Assembly: GCF_020532725.1 (NCBI RefSeq)
Contig: NZ_JAJAVC010000006.1
Coordinates: 372,001-436,000 of the forward strand
Source: Methylobacillus arboreus
Lineage (GTDB): Bacteria; Pseudomonadota; Gammaproteobacteria; Burkholderiales; Methylophilaceae
Direction of reading: 5' to 3'
DNA: 64,000 nucleotides
The position numbers were made by a program, and so were the translations under genes. This document shows, piece by piece, positions 44,107 to 54,991 of the stretch; positions within the stretch are counted from its first letter, which is position 1, and every line of letters begins with the position of its first letter. Under the pieces are notes generated by a model, which saw only the letters and a list, made by a program, of their open reading frames with translations, did not search any database and had not been told where the DNA came from.

Positions 44107-45176
44107 TAGTCAAACCTCCGCAAGGCCAGGCCGCATGCAATCATCAAGGCTGGCGCATCCGCCATGACCTGCTGTTGCTTGAGGCGGGGATTGATGGACA
44201 TATGACTGAATGGATTGGCAATCAGGGAATTGACCTGGGTTTTCTCCTGAATCAGCGCCACCAGACCGGGAATGGCGGCACAGCCGCCTGCCAGCAGGAT
44301 ATGATCCACTTTGTTGTACTGGGTAGAATTGGTGAAGAACTGCAGGCTACGGGCCACTTCCTGCGCCACTGACTGTATGAAAGGCTGCAACACCTCGTTC
44401 TCGTAACTTTCCGGCAACCCGCCATTGCGCTTGGCAATTTCAGCTTCCTCGCCAGTAACGCCAAAGCGCCGCTGGATTTCCAATGTGAGCTGATAACCGC
44501 CAAAAGCCTGCTCGCGGCTATGCACCAACTGACCATCATGGAAAACATGGATATGGGTCATGACACTTCCCACATCCACCACCATCACGGTTTGACCCTT
44601 GCCGGACTTGGGCAACTCGCTCGCTGCGAGCACATACGCCGCTTCTGTTGCAAAAGACTCGACATCAACGATCAGCACCTTGAGGCCGGCACCTTCTGCC
44701 GCAGCGACCCTATCCTCTATTTTTTCCTTGCGCGAGGCTGCGATCAGCACCTCAACCTCATCGGCACTGCTCGGCGCCGGACCCAGCACCTGAAAATCAA
44801 TATTGACCTCATCCAGCGGGAATGGAATGTACTGGTTGGCCTCGGCCTCCACCTGGAATTCCATATCCTCCTCGCGCATGCCGCCCTGCATGATGACTTT
44901 CTTGGTAATCACGGCAGTGGCGGGCAACGCCAGGGCAACACGCTTTTCACGCGTGGCAAGCAGCTTCCAGGCCCGTTTTACCGCATCCGCCACCAGATCG
45001 AGGCCGACAATATTGCCATCCACGACGGCATCCTTGGCCATGGAGGCAATGGCGTAGCCCTGCAGATGATAAGCTCCCTTGTTCCCCTGTGCCAACTCGA
45101 CCATTTTGACCGAGCTGGAGCTGATATCCATTCCTATCAGAGGTGGTGTACGCTCTGAGAAAAAGTCGAATTTCAA
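44106..45176 (-). CDS. pilM: Type IV pilus assembly ATPase-like protein PilM
   Basis: PilM is an actin-like cytoplasmic protein that binds PilN. The family start IGMDISSSSVKMVELA is at about residue 15, and the other actin-like blocks are VMVVDVGSVMTHIHVF and ILLAGGCAAIPGL. I chose the TTG at 45174-45176 because AAGGGA lies eight bases upstream; a TTG six codons earlier (45194) is the alternative. The pilM gene heads the pil operon and is divergent from ponA. Confidence 0.9.
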   Translation of the reverse strand: MKFDFFSERTPPLIGMDISSSSVKMVELAQGNKGAYHLQGYAIASMAKDAVVDGNIVGLDLVADAVKRAWKLLATREKRVALALPATAVITKKVIMQGGMREEDMEFQVEAEANQYIPFPLDEVNIDFQVLGPAPSSADEVEVLIAASRKEKIEDRVAAAEGAGLKVLIVDVESFATEAAYVLAASELPKSGKGQTVMVVDVGSVMTHIHVFHDGQLVHSREQAFGGYQLTLEIQRRFGVTGEEAEIAKRNGGLPESYENEVLQPFIQSVAQEVARSLQFFTNSTQYNKVDHILLAGGCAAIPGLVALIQEKTQVNSLIANPFSHMSINPRLKQQQVMADAPALMIACGLALRRFD

Positions 45177-45299
45177 ACGAAATTCCCTTTCCAATACGGT
45201 TATTTACAGTTATTTCTAATAATTTACTTTAGATGCTAGCAACAAGCACCCATGAAGTCAAAGCAGATTAATTGATTTTAAAAACACGGTAATGACACT

Positions 45300-45305
45300 T
45301 ATAAT
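45300..45305 (+). promoter_or_regulatory. Putative -10 element for ponA
   Basis: A perfect TATAAT lies 35 bases before the ATG at 45340. No good -35 is seen at 17 bp. A transcript starting near 45312 would exclude the longer ponA frame from 45292. Confidence 0.5.
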
Positions 45306-45339
45306 AACGGCGTCTGTTACCAATACTGAACCCTATTCA

Positions 45340-47715
45340 ATGCTCCCGAAAAAATGGTGGCAGTTCCTGATCCTCACCGGCGTTATCCTGGGATTGGTAG
45401 CAACTGCACTGGTGGCACTGGCTGCCACATTGCTCTACCCTGAACTCCCGTCCCTGGAAGCCTTGACCGACTATAAGCCCAAGGTGCCGATGCGCGTCTA
45501 TTCCGAGGATGGCCTTTTGATTGGCGAATTTGGCGAAGAGCGCCGCGCCTTCATCAGCATAGACGCTACGCCTCAATCATTGAAGCAGGCGATTCTTGCC
45601 GCGGAGGATGAACGCTTCTACCAGCACGGCGGCATCGATACGCTGGGCATCCTGCGTGCCGCGATCTCGAACGTGACTTCAGGCAGTTTCAAGGAAGGCG
45701 CCAGCACCATCACCATGCAGGTAGCGCGCAACTTTTTCCTTTCCCGCGAAAAAACCGCCACCCGCAAACTCAGTGAAGCCCTGCTCTCCATCAAGATCGA
45801 GCACAACCTGACCAAGGACCAGATCCTGGAGCTGTATATCAATCAGATATACCTGGGTCATCGCTCCTATGGTTTTGCTGCTGCCTCGCAAATCTATTAC
45901 GGCAAGCCGCTTGACCAGCTCAGCATTGCCGAGGTCGCCATGCTGGCAGGCCTGCCCAAGGCGCCATCGCGCTACAACCCGTTTGCCAATCCCAAGCGCG
46001 CCGAAGCACGGCAGCGCTATGTGCTGCGCCGCATGAAGGAATTGCGCTACATCGACCAGAAACAATATGAAGCCGCCCTGGAAGAACCGCACCGCTTTCG
46101 CCAATCGCGCAAGATACGCGAGCTGTCCGCGGACTATGTCGCGGAAATCGTGCGCCAGGCCATGTACGAACGCTACAAGGACGATATATACAGCAGCGGC
46201 CTCAAGATCTACACCACCATCCGCAAAAGCAACCAGGAAGCGGCCAACCGCGCAATTCTGCAAGGGATTGTGGATTACGACCGACGCCATGGCTACCGTG
46301 GCCCGGAAAAAATCGTGACCCCAGGCGCCAACGATCAGGGCAGTGGCAACTGGCTGGATAATGCCTTGGATGACCTTGAAAGCTTCCAGGGCATGATCCC
46401 TGCCGTAGTCACCAATGCCACACCCAAAGCTGTGAGTGTCTATGCCAAGGATGGCAATAATATTGAGATCAGCGGCGACGGCCTGGCATTCGTGCAAAAG
46501 CAGCTTGCAGAAAAAAACGCGGCCAAACGCACGATCAAGCCTGGCGCGGTGATCCGCATCATGCGCCAGGGTGACAAATGGCATATCGTGCAGTTGCCGC
46601 AGGCCGAAGCCGCTCTGGTCGCCATGGATACTGAAAACGGCGCAGTGCGTGCACTGGTGGGCGGCTTTGATTTCAACCGCAACAAGTTCAACCATGTCAC
46701 CCAGGCCTGGCGCCAGCCGGGCTCCAGCTTTAAACCGTTCATCTATTCTGCGGCCCTGGAAAAAGGCTTTACCCCGGCAAGCATGATAGAAGATGAACCC
46801 ATCTCGATTTCCGCACGTGAAACCGGCAGCGGTTCCGCCTGGGAACCCAAGAACTACGACCGTAAATATGATGGCCCAATGCGTATGCGCACGGCGCTGA
46901 CCAAATCCAAGAACATGGTATCCATCCGCATTCTGGAAGGCATAGGCGTCAACTACGCGCAGGACTACATTACACGCTTTGGCTTCTCGCCCAAGGATCA
47001 TCCGCCATACCTTGCCATGGCGCTGGGCGCGGGTTCGGTAACCGCCTGGCAGATGGCAGGCGCTTATTCGGTATTTGCCAACGGCGGCTATCGCGTCAAG
47101 CCCTACATTATCGACAAGGTCGTGGACAGCCGCGGCAAGGTGGTGGAGCAATCCAAGCCTTTGCTGGCTGGCAAGGGCGCCCCGCGCGTGATTGACGGAC
47201 GCAACGCGTTTATCATGAATTCCATGTTGCAGGATGTAGTCCGCATAGGCACAGCCACGCGTGCCCGCACCCTCGGCCGCTCCGATCTTGCAGGCAAGAC
47301 CGGCACCACCAACAACCAGATCGATGCCTGGTTTGCAGGCTACAACCCCACACAAGTCGCGATTGCCTGGATGGGATACGATAAGCCAAAATCATTGGGC
47401 AGCCTGGAAACCGGCGGCAAGGCGGCACTGCCTATCTGGGTGGATTACATGAGCTCTGCCCTGAAAGGCGTGCCAGACATCGCGCCCGAGGTTCCTGCCG
47501 GGGTCAGCGCTATCCGCATCAACCCGGCTACAGGCCTGCGCGCGGCTGGGGATGGTGAGGGCATCATGGAGTATTTCTATCATGAATTCCCGCCACAGGA
47601 ACCTGAAGAATCCTCCTTCTCACTCATTCCGGGCTTCCTGATTCCCGGACACGGCTCGACGCCACCGACAGAAAAGCAGGACGATACGCCACCAAGGCCG
47701 GACCAACTGTTTTAA
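45340..47715 (+). CDS. ponA: Penicillin-binding protein 1A (bifunctional)
   Basis: This is a class A penicillin-binding protein that polymerises and crosslinks peptidoglycan. The 791-residue product has an N-terminal membrane helix (about 8-32) and a GT51 transglycosylase domain (EDERFYQHGGID, GASTITMQVARNFFLS, EIYLGH-like). A middle OB-like insertion precedes a transpeptidase domain with SSFK (active-site Ser), SKN and KTGT. The ATG at 45340 gives the family start (MLPKKWWQF). Its neighbour on the other strand is pilM, the usual arrangement in many proteobacteria. Confidence 0.95.
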   Translation: MLPKKWWQFLILTGVILGLVATALVALAATLLYPELPSLEALTDYKPKVPMRVYSEDGLLIGEFGEERRAFISIDATPQSLKQAILAAEDERFYQHGGIDTLGILRAAISNVTSGSFKEGASTITMQVARNFFLSREKTATRKLSEALLSIKIEHNLTKDQILELYINQIYLGHRSYGFAAASQIYYGKPLDQLSIAEVAMLAGLPKAPSRYNPFANPKRAEARQRYVLRRMKELRYIDQKQYEAALEEPHRFRQSRKIRELSADYVAEIVRQAMYERYKDDIYSSGLKIYTTIRKSNQEAANRAILQGIVDYDRRHGYRGPEKIVTPGANDQGSGNWLDNALDDLESFQGMIPAVVTNATPKAVSVYAKDGNNIEISGDGLAFVQKQLAEKNAAKRTIKPGAVIRIMRQGDKWHIVQLPQAEAALVAMDTENGAVRALVGGFDFNRNKFNHVTQAWRQPGSSFKPFIYSAALEKGFTPASMIEDEPISISARETGSGSAWEPKNYDRKYDGPMRMRTALTKSKNMVSIRILEGIGVNYAQDYITRFGFSPKDHPPYLAMALGAGSVTAWQMAGAYSVFANGGYRVKPYIIDKVVDSRGKVVEQSKPLLAGKGAPRVIDGRNAFIMNSMLQDVVRIGTATRARTLGRSDLAGKTGTTNNQIDAWFAGYNPTQVAIAWMGYDKPKSLGSLETGGKAALPIWVDYMSSALKGVPDIAPEVPAGVSAIRINPATGLRAAGDGEGIMEYFYHEFPPQEPEESSFSLIPGFLIPGHGSTPPTEKQDDTPPRPDQLF

Positions 47716-47720
47716 CCTGA

Positions 47721-47745
47721 TGCTGCCAGCAGTACGCTGGCAGCA
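47721..47745 (+). other. Strong hairpin between ponA and the next gene
   Basis: TGCTGCCAGC-AGTAC-GCTGGCAGCA is a perfect 10-bp inverted repeat six bases after the ponA stop. No U-run follows, so it is not a classical terminator. It may stabilise the ponA mRNA 3' end. Confidence 0.6.
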
Positions 47746-47768
47746 AACTCTGAAGAGGCGTTTGCACC

Positions 47769-48404
47769 ATGGCAAAAGATAGCAGCAATCGCCAATCTCA
47801 ATTACGCCAATTGGTTGCGCAGCATGCCGCGCGCATGATGGCAGAAGAGGGCATCTCGGATTATGCCTACGCCAAACGCAAGGCAGGACGTCAGCTTGGC
47901 GTCACCGATACGCAATGCATGCCTGCCAATAGCGAGATCGAGGAAGAAATCCGTATTTATCACGAAATCTACAACAGTGATGAACAGCCGGAAGCCCTGT
48001 TGCAACTGCGCAAGGACGCGCTCTTGGTCATGCAATTACTCGAACGCTTCAACCCGCACCTGACGGGCCCGGTGCTGGATGGTACTGCCGGAAAATATGC
48101 GGAGACTCATATTCACCTGTTTGCGGACAGCCTGAAGGAAGTGGAGATATTCCTGCTCAATCAGCAAGTGCCCTATCTCACTGATGAAAAATCCTACCGG
48201 GTCAGTGAACGACGCAGCATTGAGCGTAAGAAGGTACCGATCTTCACGCTGGAGGGGCCTCACGGCCTGATCAGGCTCAGCGTGTTTGAGGTGGATGACA
48301 TGCGCATCCCGACCAAGAGCCCGGTCAACGGCAGCAATGCCCATCGCGCCGGTATTGAAGCACTTAGCAACCTGATACAACAAAGCAAGCAAGTACCTAG
48401 CTAA
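47769..48404 (+). CDS. Conserved hypothetical protein
   Basis: I do not recognise a characterised family. The 211-residue protein is soluble and rich in charged residues, with a helical N-terminal half (about 1-100). The middle block (VLDGTAGKYAETHIHLFAD, then SLKEVEIFLL) faintly resembles a minimal nucleotidyltransferase core (G-T/S ... E-V-E), and a basic stretch RRSIERKK follows. I infer no activity from that. It follows ponA by 53 bp across a hairpin, and a relic of the fold-back repeat lies directly after its stop. Confidence 0.7.
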   Translation: MAKDSSNRQSQLRQLVAQHAARMMAEEGISDYAYAKRKAGRQLGVTDTQCMPANSEIEEEIRIYHEIYNSDEQPEALLQLRKDALLVMQLLERFNPHLTGPVLDGTAGKYAETHIHLFADSLKEVEIFLLNQQVPYLTDEKSYRVSERRSIERKKVPIFTLEGPHGLIRLSVFEVDDMRIPTKSPVNGSNAHRAGIEALSNLIQQSKQVPS

Positions 48405-48431
48405 AAGCCTGTTCAACCTCTTTACTCTAAG
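48405..48431. repeat. Solitary end of the fold-back repeat (relic)
   Basis: AAGCCTGTTCAACCTCTTT matches the end of the elements at 57545-57812 and 10750-10835 with few changes. It sits between a stop codon and the convergent hemB stop. No second end is visible nearby. Confidence 0.45.
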
Positions 48432-48434
48432 GAA

Positions 48435-49448
<1,014 letters not shown>

Positions 49449-49463
49449 CTAGGCTCCTCATAC

Positions 49464-50252
49464 TCATGCAAATACCTGGGCCAATGCCAGGCCTGGGTCA
49501 GGCTGGCGCATGAAAGCCTCACCCACTAGGAAGGTATGCACATCATGGCGTCGCATCAAGGTCACATCCTCGGCAGTGAATATGCCGGACTCCGTCACTA
49601 TTGTCTTTTCCGCAGGAATACGCGGCAACAGGGAAAGCGTGGTGTCCAACGTGACCTCGAATGTACGCAGGTTGCGGTTGTTGATCCCCAACAGCGGAGT
49701 TTGCAATTGTAATGCCAGCTCCAGCTCCTCACCGTTATGTACTTCCACCAGCACGCCCATGCCGAGCTTGTGGGCAATCGTTTCCAGTTCGCGCATCTGG
49801 GCCAGGTCGAGAGCAGCGGCAATCAGCAGGATGCAGTCAGCCCCCATGGCGCGCGCTTCATAGACTTGATAAGGAGCTATCATGAAATCCTTACGCAGAA
49901 CGGGAATGTCGCAAGCGGCACGGGCTGCCTTGAGGTATTCGGCATTGCCCTGGAAAAATTGCTCGTCGGTCAGCACGGAAAGACAGGCCGCCCCATGGCT
50001 CGCATAGCTGGCGGCAATCTCGGCAGGCCGGAAGTCTTCCCGGATCACCCCCTTGGAGGGGCTTGCCTTCTTGACTTCTGCAATCACAGCCGCCTTGCCC
50101 GCGGCAATCCTGTCCCGGATTGCCTTGAGGAAAGGACGGGGCGGCAGCTGGGCCAATGCCTCGGCTTCAACCGCAGCCAATGGCTTTTGCTGCTGTGCAG
50201 CGTTGATCTCCGCACGTTTTACTTCAAGGATTTTATTGAGTATGTCTGACAT
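49464..50252 (-). CDS. trpC: Indole-3-glycerol phosphate synthase
   Basis: TrpC closes the indole ring of tryptophan. The 262-residue product from the ATG at 50250-50252 ([16 protein letters not shown]) matches family length. [41 protein letters not shown] and [14 protein letters not shown] hold the active-site residues. The longer frame to 50450 only reads through the DUF3465 gene. Monofunctional TrpC, not fused to TrpF, is usual in betaproteobacteria. Confidence 0.96.
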   Translation of the reverse strand: MSDILNKILEVKRAEINAAQQQKPLAAVEAEALAQLPPRPFLKAIRDRIAAGKAAVIAEVKKASPSKGVIREDFRPAEIAASYASHGAACLSVLTDEQFFQGNAEYLKAARAACDIPVLRKDFMIAPYQVYEARAMGADCILLIAAALDLAQMRELETIAHKLGMGVLVEVHNGEELELALQLQTPLLGINNRNLRTFEVTLDTTLSLLPRIPAEKTIVTESGIFTAEDVTLMRRHDVHTFLVGEAFMRQPDPGLALAQVFA

Positions 50253-50283
50253 TGCCCTGCAATCGCTTTCGTTAATCCTGGCT

Positions 50284-50733
50284 CTACTGATAGAGCCTGC
50301 CGTTATAGCGCAACCAGCCAGCCGCGTGGCGCCCGCGCGGGTCATGATGGGTCCAGTGTATGACGCCACCCTTGGCATTCCATTCGTAAACACCATTGAA
50401 ATCCACCGTATCGCCCGGCCTGAGTCCATCCAGCCTTGGGGCGAGGTCAATATTATGCGCCACCAATAGCGTCATGTCGTTATCCAGCTTGAGGATAAAG
50501 CGCTGATGGCGCGAGCCGTCATTGTCATCCGGCAGCACCTTGGCCACCATGCCACCCGACTGCACTGCGACTCCGCTTGCACGCTGCCGGAAGGCTTCGC
50601 CAATGTCCTGGCCTGCATGCCCCTGCAATGATACCTGTGCTTCAGGTCCCGGCGATGCAATGCTTCCGCCTTGGCCAAAATGGAACAAGGTATAGGTAAC
50701 TGCAATGGCAGCGACCAACAACAGGCGCATCAT
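50284..50733 (-). CDS. DUF3465 family exported protein
   Basis: This 149-residue protein has an N-terminal hydrophobic segment (about 3-20, uncleaved anchor or signal) and a DUF3465-like domain with [37 protein letters not shown] and [17 protein letters not shown]. The family looks like an OB-fold beta-barrel; its function is unknown. It is inserted between trpD and trpC. Its start ATG overlaps the trpD stop (ATGATG-type junction). Confidence 0.8.
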   Translation of the reverse strand: MMRLLLVAAIAVTYTLFHFGQGGSIASPGPEAQVSLQGHAGQDIGEAFRQRASGVAVQSGGMVAKVLPDDNDGSRHQRFILKLDNDMTLLVAHNIDLAPRLDGLRPGDTVDFNGVYEWNAKGGVIHWTHHDPRGRHAAGWLRYNGRLYQ

Positions 50734-51755
50734 GATGCCTGGCTCAAGGCCTTGAGCTGCTGCAATTTCCCCATAGCAGCGCCGGAATCCAGTGAGTTGG
50801 CTGCCTGCTTGATGCCATCACCAAGATTATCTGCAAGGCCAGACACATAGATCGCCGCCCCGGCATTGAGCAGGACGATGTCACGCGCGGGGCCCCGCTC
50901 ACCGGCCAGCAGGCCGAGAATGATTTCGCTGGATTGCTGGGCATTTTCCACCCTGATGCTGTTGATGTCATGCAGAGGAATGCCGAACTGCGTAGGGTTA
51001 AGCGTGTACTCACGTACTTCGCCATCCTTGAGCTCGGCCACATAAGTATCCGCAGCAAAGGATATCTCATCCATTTCGTCCGCACTGTGCACCACCATCA
51101 CATGCTCGCTGCCGAGCTTTTGCAGCGTTTGTGCCAGCAGGCTGACCAAGTCACGGTGGAACACCCCCATGACCTGCCGCCTGGCGCCTGCCGGATTTGT
51201 CATCGGCCCCAGCAGATTGAACATGGTACGCACCCCAAGCTCGCGCCGCACCGGCGCTGCATATTTCATGGCGGCATGGTGGTTGGGGGCAAACATGAAG
51301 CCGATGCCGGCCTCATCGACACAGCGCGCCACCTGCTCCGGTGTCAGACCGATATTGACCCCAAGCGCTTCCAGCACATCCGCCGACCCGCTCTTGGAAG
51401 AAGCCGCCCGCCCGCCATGCTTGGCAATTCTCGCCCCCGCACCGGCAGCAACAAACGCCGAGGCAGTGGAAACATTGAACGCCTTGTTAGCCGCACCGCC
51501 CGTGCCACAGGTGTCAATCAGATGGCGGGTATCAGCGACCTCGACCTTGCTGGAAAGCTCGCGCATCACCTGCGCAGCAGCAGCAATCTCGGTCACCGTC
51601 TCGCCCTTGACGCGCAGTCCGATAAGAAACCCGGCAATCTGCACTGGGGTAAATGCCCCGCCCATGATCTGCTGCATGATATCCAGCATTTCCTCATGGC
51701 TGAAATCCGTGTGGTCTATCAGTTTCTGCAGGGCACTCTTGGGGGTAATACTCAT
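50730..51755 (-). CDS. trpD: Anthranilate phosphoribosyltransferase
   Basis: TrpD transfers phosphoribose to anthranilate. The 341-residue product (ATG 51753-51755, with a TTG one codon before as alternative) contains DTCGTGGAANKAFNVSTASA, KHGGRAASSKSGSADVLEAL and the NLLGPMTNPAGA block. It overlaps the trpG stop by one base, consistent with coupled expression. Confidence 0.96.
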   Translation of the reverse strand: MSITPKSALQKLIDHTDFSHEEMLDIMQQIMGGAFTPVQIAGFLIGLRVKGETVTEIAAAAQVMRELSSKVEVADTRHLIDTCGTGGAANKAFNVSTASAFVAAGAGARIAKHGGRAASSKSGSADVLEALGVNIGLTPEQVARCVDEAGIGFMFAPNHHAAMKYAAPVRRELGVRTMFNLLGPMTNPAGARRQVMGVFHRDLVSLLAQTLQKLGSEHVMVVHSADEMDEISFAADTYVAELKDGEVREYTLNPTQFGIPLHDINSIRVENAQQSSEIILGLLAGERGPARDIVLLNAGAAIYVSGLADNLGDGIKQAANSLDSGAAMGKLQQLKALSQAS

Positions 51756-52321
51756 CAATACGCTTTCAGGAAATTATTCAGCAACTCGTGCCCATACTGG
51801 GTTAGGATGGATTCGGGATGGAACTGCACGCCCTCAATCGGCAAGGTCTTGTGGCGCACGCCCATGATCTCGCCGTCTTCGGTCCAAGCCGTAATTTCCA
51901 GACAGTCCGGGATGGTTTCGCGCTCGATCACCAGCGAGTGGTAGCGCGTCGCAGTGTAGGGATTGGGCAACCCCTTGAATACGCCGATATCCGCATGATG
52001 GATTTCCGAAGTCTTACCGTGCATCAGCTGCTTGGCATGCACAATCCTGCCGCCAAATGCCTGGCCTATGCTCTGATGGCCCAGGCAAACACCGAGAATG
52101 GGAATCTTGCCCGCAAACTCGTGGATCAATGGCACAGAGATACCTGCCTCGTTAGGCGTGCACGGCCCTGGCGAGATCACGATATGCCGCGGATTAAGGG
52201 CCGCCACGCTGGCAAGGTCGATCTCGTCATTGCGATAAACCTGTACATCCTGGCCAAGCTCGCCAAGATATTGCACGAGGTTGTAGGTAAACGAGTCATA
52301 GTTATCCAGCATCAACAGCAT
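51755..52321 (-). CDS. trpG: Anthranilate synthase component II (glutamine amidotransferase)
   Basis: TrpG supplies ammonia from glutamine to TrpE. The 188-residue class I amidotransferase has the active-site Cys in [15 protein letters not shown] and the His-Glu pair in [35 protein letters not shown] is the classical start. AAGGA lies nine bases upstream. It may also serve PabB for folate synthesis. Confidence 0.95.
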   Translation of the reverse strand: MLLMLDNYDSFTYNLVQYLGELGQDVQVYRNDEIDLASVAALNPRHIVISPGPCTPNEAGISVPLIHEFAGKIPILGVCLGHQSIGQAFGGRIVHAKQLMHGKTSEIHHADIGVFKGLPNPYTATRYHSLVIERETIPDCLEITAWTEDGEIMGVRHKTLPIEGVQFHPESILTQYGHELLNNFLKAY

Positions 52322-52388
52322 AATGTGCTTCCTTCATCTTGCGCCTTCTCGCGCTTTAGGCCCAGCTCGCTATTTTGGGCGTAATTCA

Positions 52389-54989
52389 TCATAAAAAAAA
52401 GCCTTTGTCCTGCAGCAATTGCTCAAAGTCCTGGACCAGCACTGGCTTAGAGAACAAATACCCCTGGAAGAAACGGCAACCATAGCTTTGCAACAGGTCA
52501 AACTGTGCCTCCGTCTCCACGCCCTCTGCAATCACGTTGAGTCCCAGTGTGTTGCTCATCGCCAGGATAGCCTGCACGATTGCAGCGTCACTTGCGTCCT
52601 CCGCGATATCGTACACAAACGAGCGGTCGATCTTGACCTGGGTCAGCGGCAGACGCTTGAGATAGGCCAGCGAAGAATAACCCGTGCCAAAATCATCCAT
52701 GGAAAAACGCACGCCAAGCTCGCGTAATGCGTTCATCTTGGCAACGGCGTCCGCCAGGTTGTCTAGCACCACGCTCTCCGTCAACTCCAGCTTGAGCAGG
52801 CTGGGATCAGCGCCTGTGCTTTGCAGGATATTGCTAACCTCATCAACAAAATCGCTATGGCGGAACTGGCGGGCACTCACATTCACGGCAAGTTGCAATT
52901 CGCCGAACCCAGGCTTGCCCTCCCATGCCTTGAGCTGCAAACAGGCGTTATACAAGACCCAGTGACCAATCGAAACAATGAGCCCGCTATCCTCGGCAAT
53001 GCCGACAAATTCCTTGGGAGAAAGCAGGCCATGCTCCGGGTGCTGCCAACGCAGCAATACTTCGGCGCCGAATGCCTTGCGTTCGGCATCCACCTGGACT
53101 TGGCAAAACAATCGCAACTGCTCCTGCACAATCGCCAGGCGCAACTGCAACTCCATGTCGACGCGTTTTTCCAATGCCGCCTGCATGGCAGGATCGAAAA
53201 AACGCAAGGTATTGCGCCCGCCGGCCTTGGCCTCATACATGGCAGTGTCGGATCGCTTCAGCAACTCCTCCATGCTGACGAAATTGCCGTTGAACAACAC
53301 AATGCCGATGCTGGATGAGTTGTGATGCTCGATCTCGCCCAATTGATAAGGATGGTTGATAGCGTCGAGTACCTTTTGTGCCACCTGCCTGGTTTGAGCA
53401 ATCGCCTGCTCCAGGCTGAGGCTGAGGTCCTCCAGCACAATCACGAATTCATCGCCACCTAGGCGCGCCACGGTATCCTCGTTGCGCACACATTGCCGCA
53501 AACGCCGGGCAACCTCGATCAGCAGCAGGTCACCAGTATCATGCCCGCGCGAATCATTAAGCGCCTTGAAGTCATCCAGATCAATAAACAGGACGGCACC
53601 ATGGTTGCCATGCCGGACACTGGCGACAATGGCTTGCTGCAGCCTGTCCATGAGCAGACGGCGATTCGGCAGACTGGTCAGGGCATCGTAAAAAGCCAGG
53701 TTGCGGATTTCAGTCTCAACCTTGCGGCGCTCGGTCAGATCGCGAAAAAACCCTGTCAGCAATGGCACGCCCTGTTCCTTGAGCGAGGTAATGGTCAACT
53801 CGACTGGAAACTCGGTGCCATCCGCACGTAATGCGCTCAATTCCAGCCGGCGATCCAGCATTTTGCTCTGGCCCGTATGAAGATAACGCTGGTGGCCTTG
53901 CTTATGCGCCTCGCGCAGGGCTGGGGGAATCAAGGTTTCCACCAGCATCTTGCCCAGCACTTCATCACGGCGATAGCCAAACATGTTTTCAGCCGCCTGG
54001 TTGAACTCAACCAACCTGCCCTGCTCATCAATACTGACAATGCCATCCTGGGCATTCTCGATCACCGCGCGAAACCTGGTTTCGCTGTTGCGCAATGCTT
54101 TTTCAGTCAGCTCGCGTGAAGATTGCAAGGCAGTAATAAGCAGTCCCACGATAGACAATGTGCTCATCAGCACCCACAGCGCCCATACCGGTTGATGCTC
54201 CAGGCCTTCCAGCCTTGTGTGCGTCTCGACCTGGATGGCGGCCATGGCCACCATGGACAGCACCAGCACGACCAGTGAGGTCCCGGCCACGCCCATGCGC
54301 ATGGAGATAAGCACCACAAATGGCAATACAAGGAAAGCCAGCAGCATGTACTGGTCGGCATAATCGTGCACAAAATGGAAAATGCCCCATTCCATTGCCA
54401 CCACGAGAACCGCCAACAATGTATATTTCCTGCGCCGCTGCCAGAAACTCCTGAGATCACTCCAGGAGATATTAAGCAGCAAAGGCAATAGCAGCAGCAC
54501 CCCAATGACATTGGCCACCCATGCAAACAGCAGGGAAGGCAACAGGTCGTCGGACTCAACCACCTGCGCATAATGCAATACCGCTAGGCTCGCCACGGCA
54601 GAGGCCAGCATCCCGAGAACAACCCCGCAGACCATCATGGGAATATCGCGGATGCGGTCAAGCATATGATGGAAAGCGCTAAGCCGCAGCATCCATGCAG
54701 TGATCAAATAGGCTACAGTGTTGGCAACCGGCAGTATGAAGAGGAGTATCCAATTGGCAGGAGCTGGGCCATAGGCCATGACAGCAAGCACCACCTCTGC
54801 GACAAGCACTGCTGGCCAGTAATGAATACCCCAGCGCAGCAAGGCCGCTACCGCAACCCCCGCAGGCAACCAGACAAGGTTTGCCTCTAATATGGAAAAT
54901 GGCAACACTTTACCCAGCATGCCAATGGCGCAATACCCTAATATCAGAATGATAAACCGGAGTAACACCCGGCCTTTAGCTGCCGCCAT
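52389..54989 (-). CDS. MASE1-PAS-GGDEF-EAL cyclic-di-GMP enzyme inside the trp operon
   Basis: This 866-residue protein has an N-terminal multi-helix MASE1-like sensor region (about 1-300), a PAS domain (about 310-425), a GGDEF domain with an intact RLGGDEF (about 508) and an EAL domain (about 605-860). The EAL signature reads AEVLLRW, so EVL replaces EAL; the downstream NVSARQF, DDFGTGYSSLAYL and KIDRSFV motifs are intact. It could make and break cyclic-di-GMP. Its ATG lies 2 bp after the trpE stop, with AAGGAG in the trpE end, so it is translated with the trp operon. The sensor ligand is unknown. Confidence 0.9.
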   Translation of the reverse strand: MAAAKGRVLLRFIILILGYCAIGMLGKVLPFSILEANLVWLPAGVAVAALLRWGIHYWPAVLVAEVVLAVMAYGPAPANWILLFILPVANTVAYLITAWMLRLSAFHHMLDRIRDIPMMVCGVVLGMLASAVASLAVLHYAQVVESDDLLPSLLFAWVANVIGVLLLLPLLLNISWSDLRSFWQRRRKYTLLAVLVVAMEWGIFHFVHDYADQYMLLAFLVLPFVVLISMRMGVAGTSLVVLVLSMVAMAAIQVETHTRLEGLEHQPVWALWVLMSTLSIVGLLITALQSSRELTEKALRNSETRFRAVIENAQDGIVSIDEQGRLVEFNQAAENMFGYRRDEVLGKMLVETLIPPALREAHKQGHQRYLHTGQSKMLDRRLELSALRADGTEFPVELTITSLKEQGVPLLTGFFRDLTERRKVETEIRNLAFYDALTSLPNRRLLMDRLQQAIVASVRHGNHGAVLFIDLDDFKALNDSRGHDTGDLLLIEVARRLRQCVRNEDTVARLGGDEFVIVLEDLSLSLEQAIAQTRQVAQKVLDAINHPYQLGEIEHHNSSSIGIVLFNGNFVSMEELLKRSDTAMYEAKAGGRNTLRFFDPAMQAALEKRVDMELQLRLAIVQEQLRLFCQVQVDAERKAFGAEVLLRWQHPEHGLLSPKEFVGIAEDSGLIVSIGHWVLYNACLQLKAWEGKPGFGELQLAVNVSARQFRHSDFVDEVSNILQSTGADPSLLKLELTESVVLDNLADAVAKMNALRELGVRFSMDDFGTGYSSLAYLKRLPLTQVKIDRSFVYDIAEDASDAAIVQAILAMSNTLGLNVIAEGVETEAQFDLLQSYGCRFFQGYLFSKPVLVQDFEQLLQDKGFFL

Positions 54990-54991
54990 CC

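Noticed and set aside
45679-47355. 558-residue open frame on the minus strand
   Set aside because: It lies entirely antisense to ponA, and its translation has no family-like pattern. It is a by-product of codon bias in a G+C-rich gene.
50253-50450. Long N-terminal extension of trpC
   Set aside because: It only reads through the DUF3465 gene in another frame. TrpC family length and start agree with 50252.
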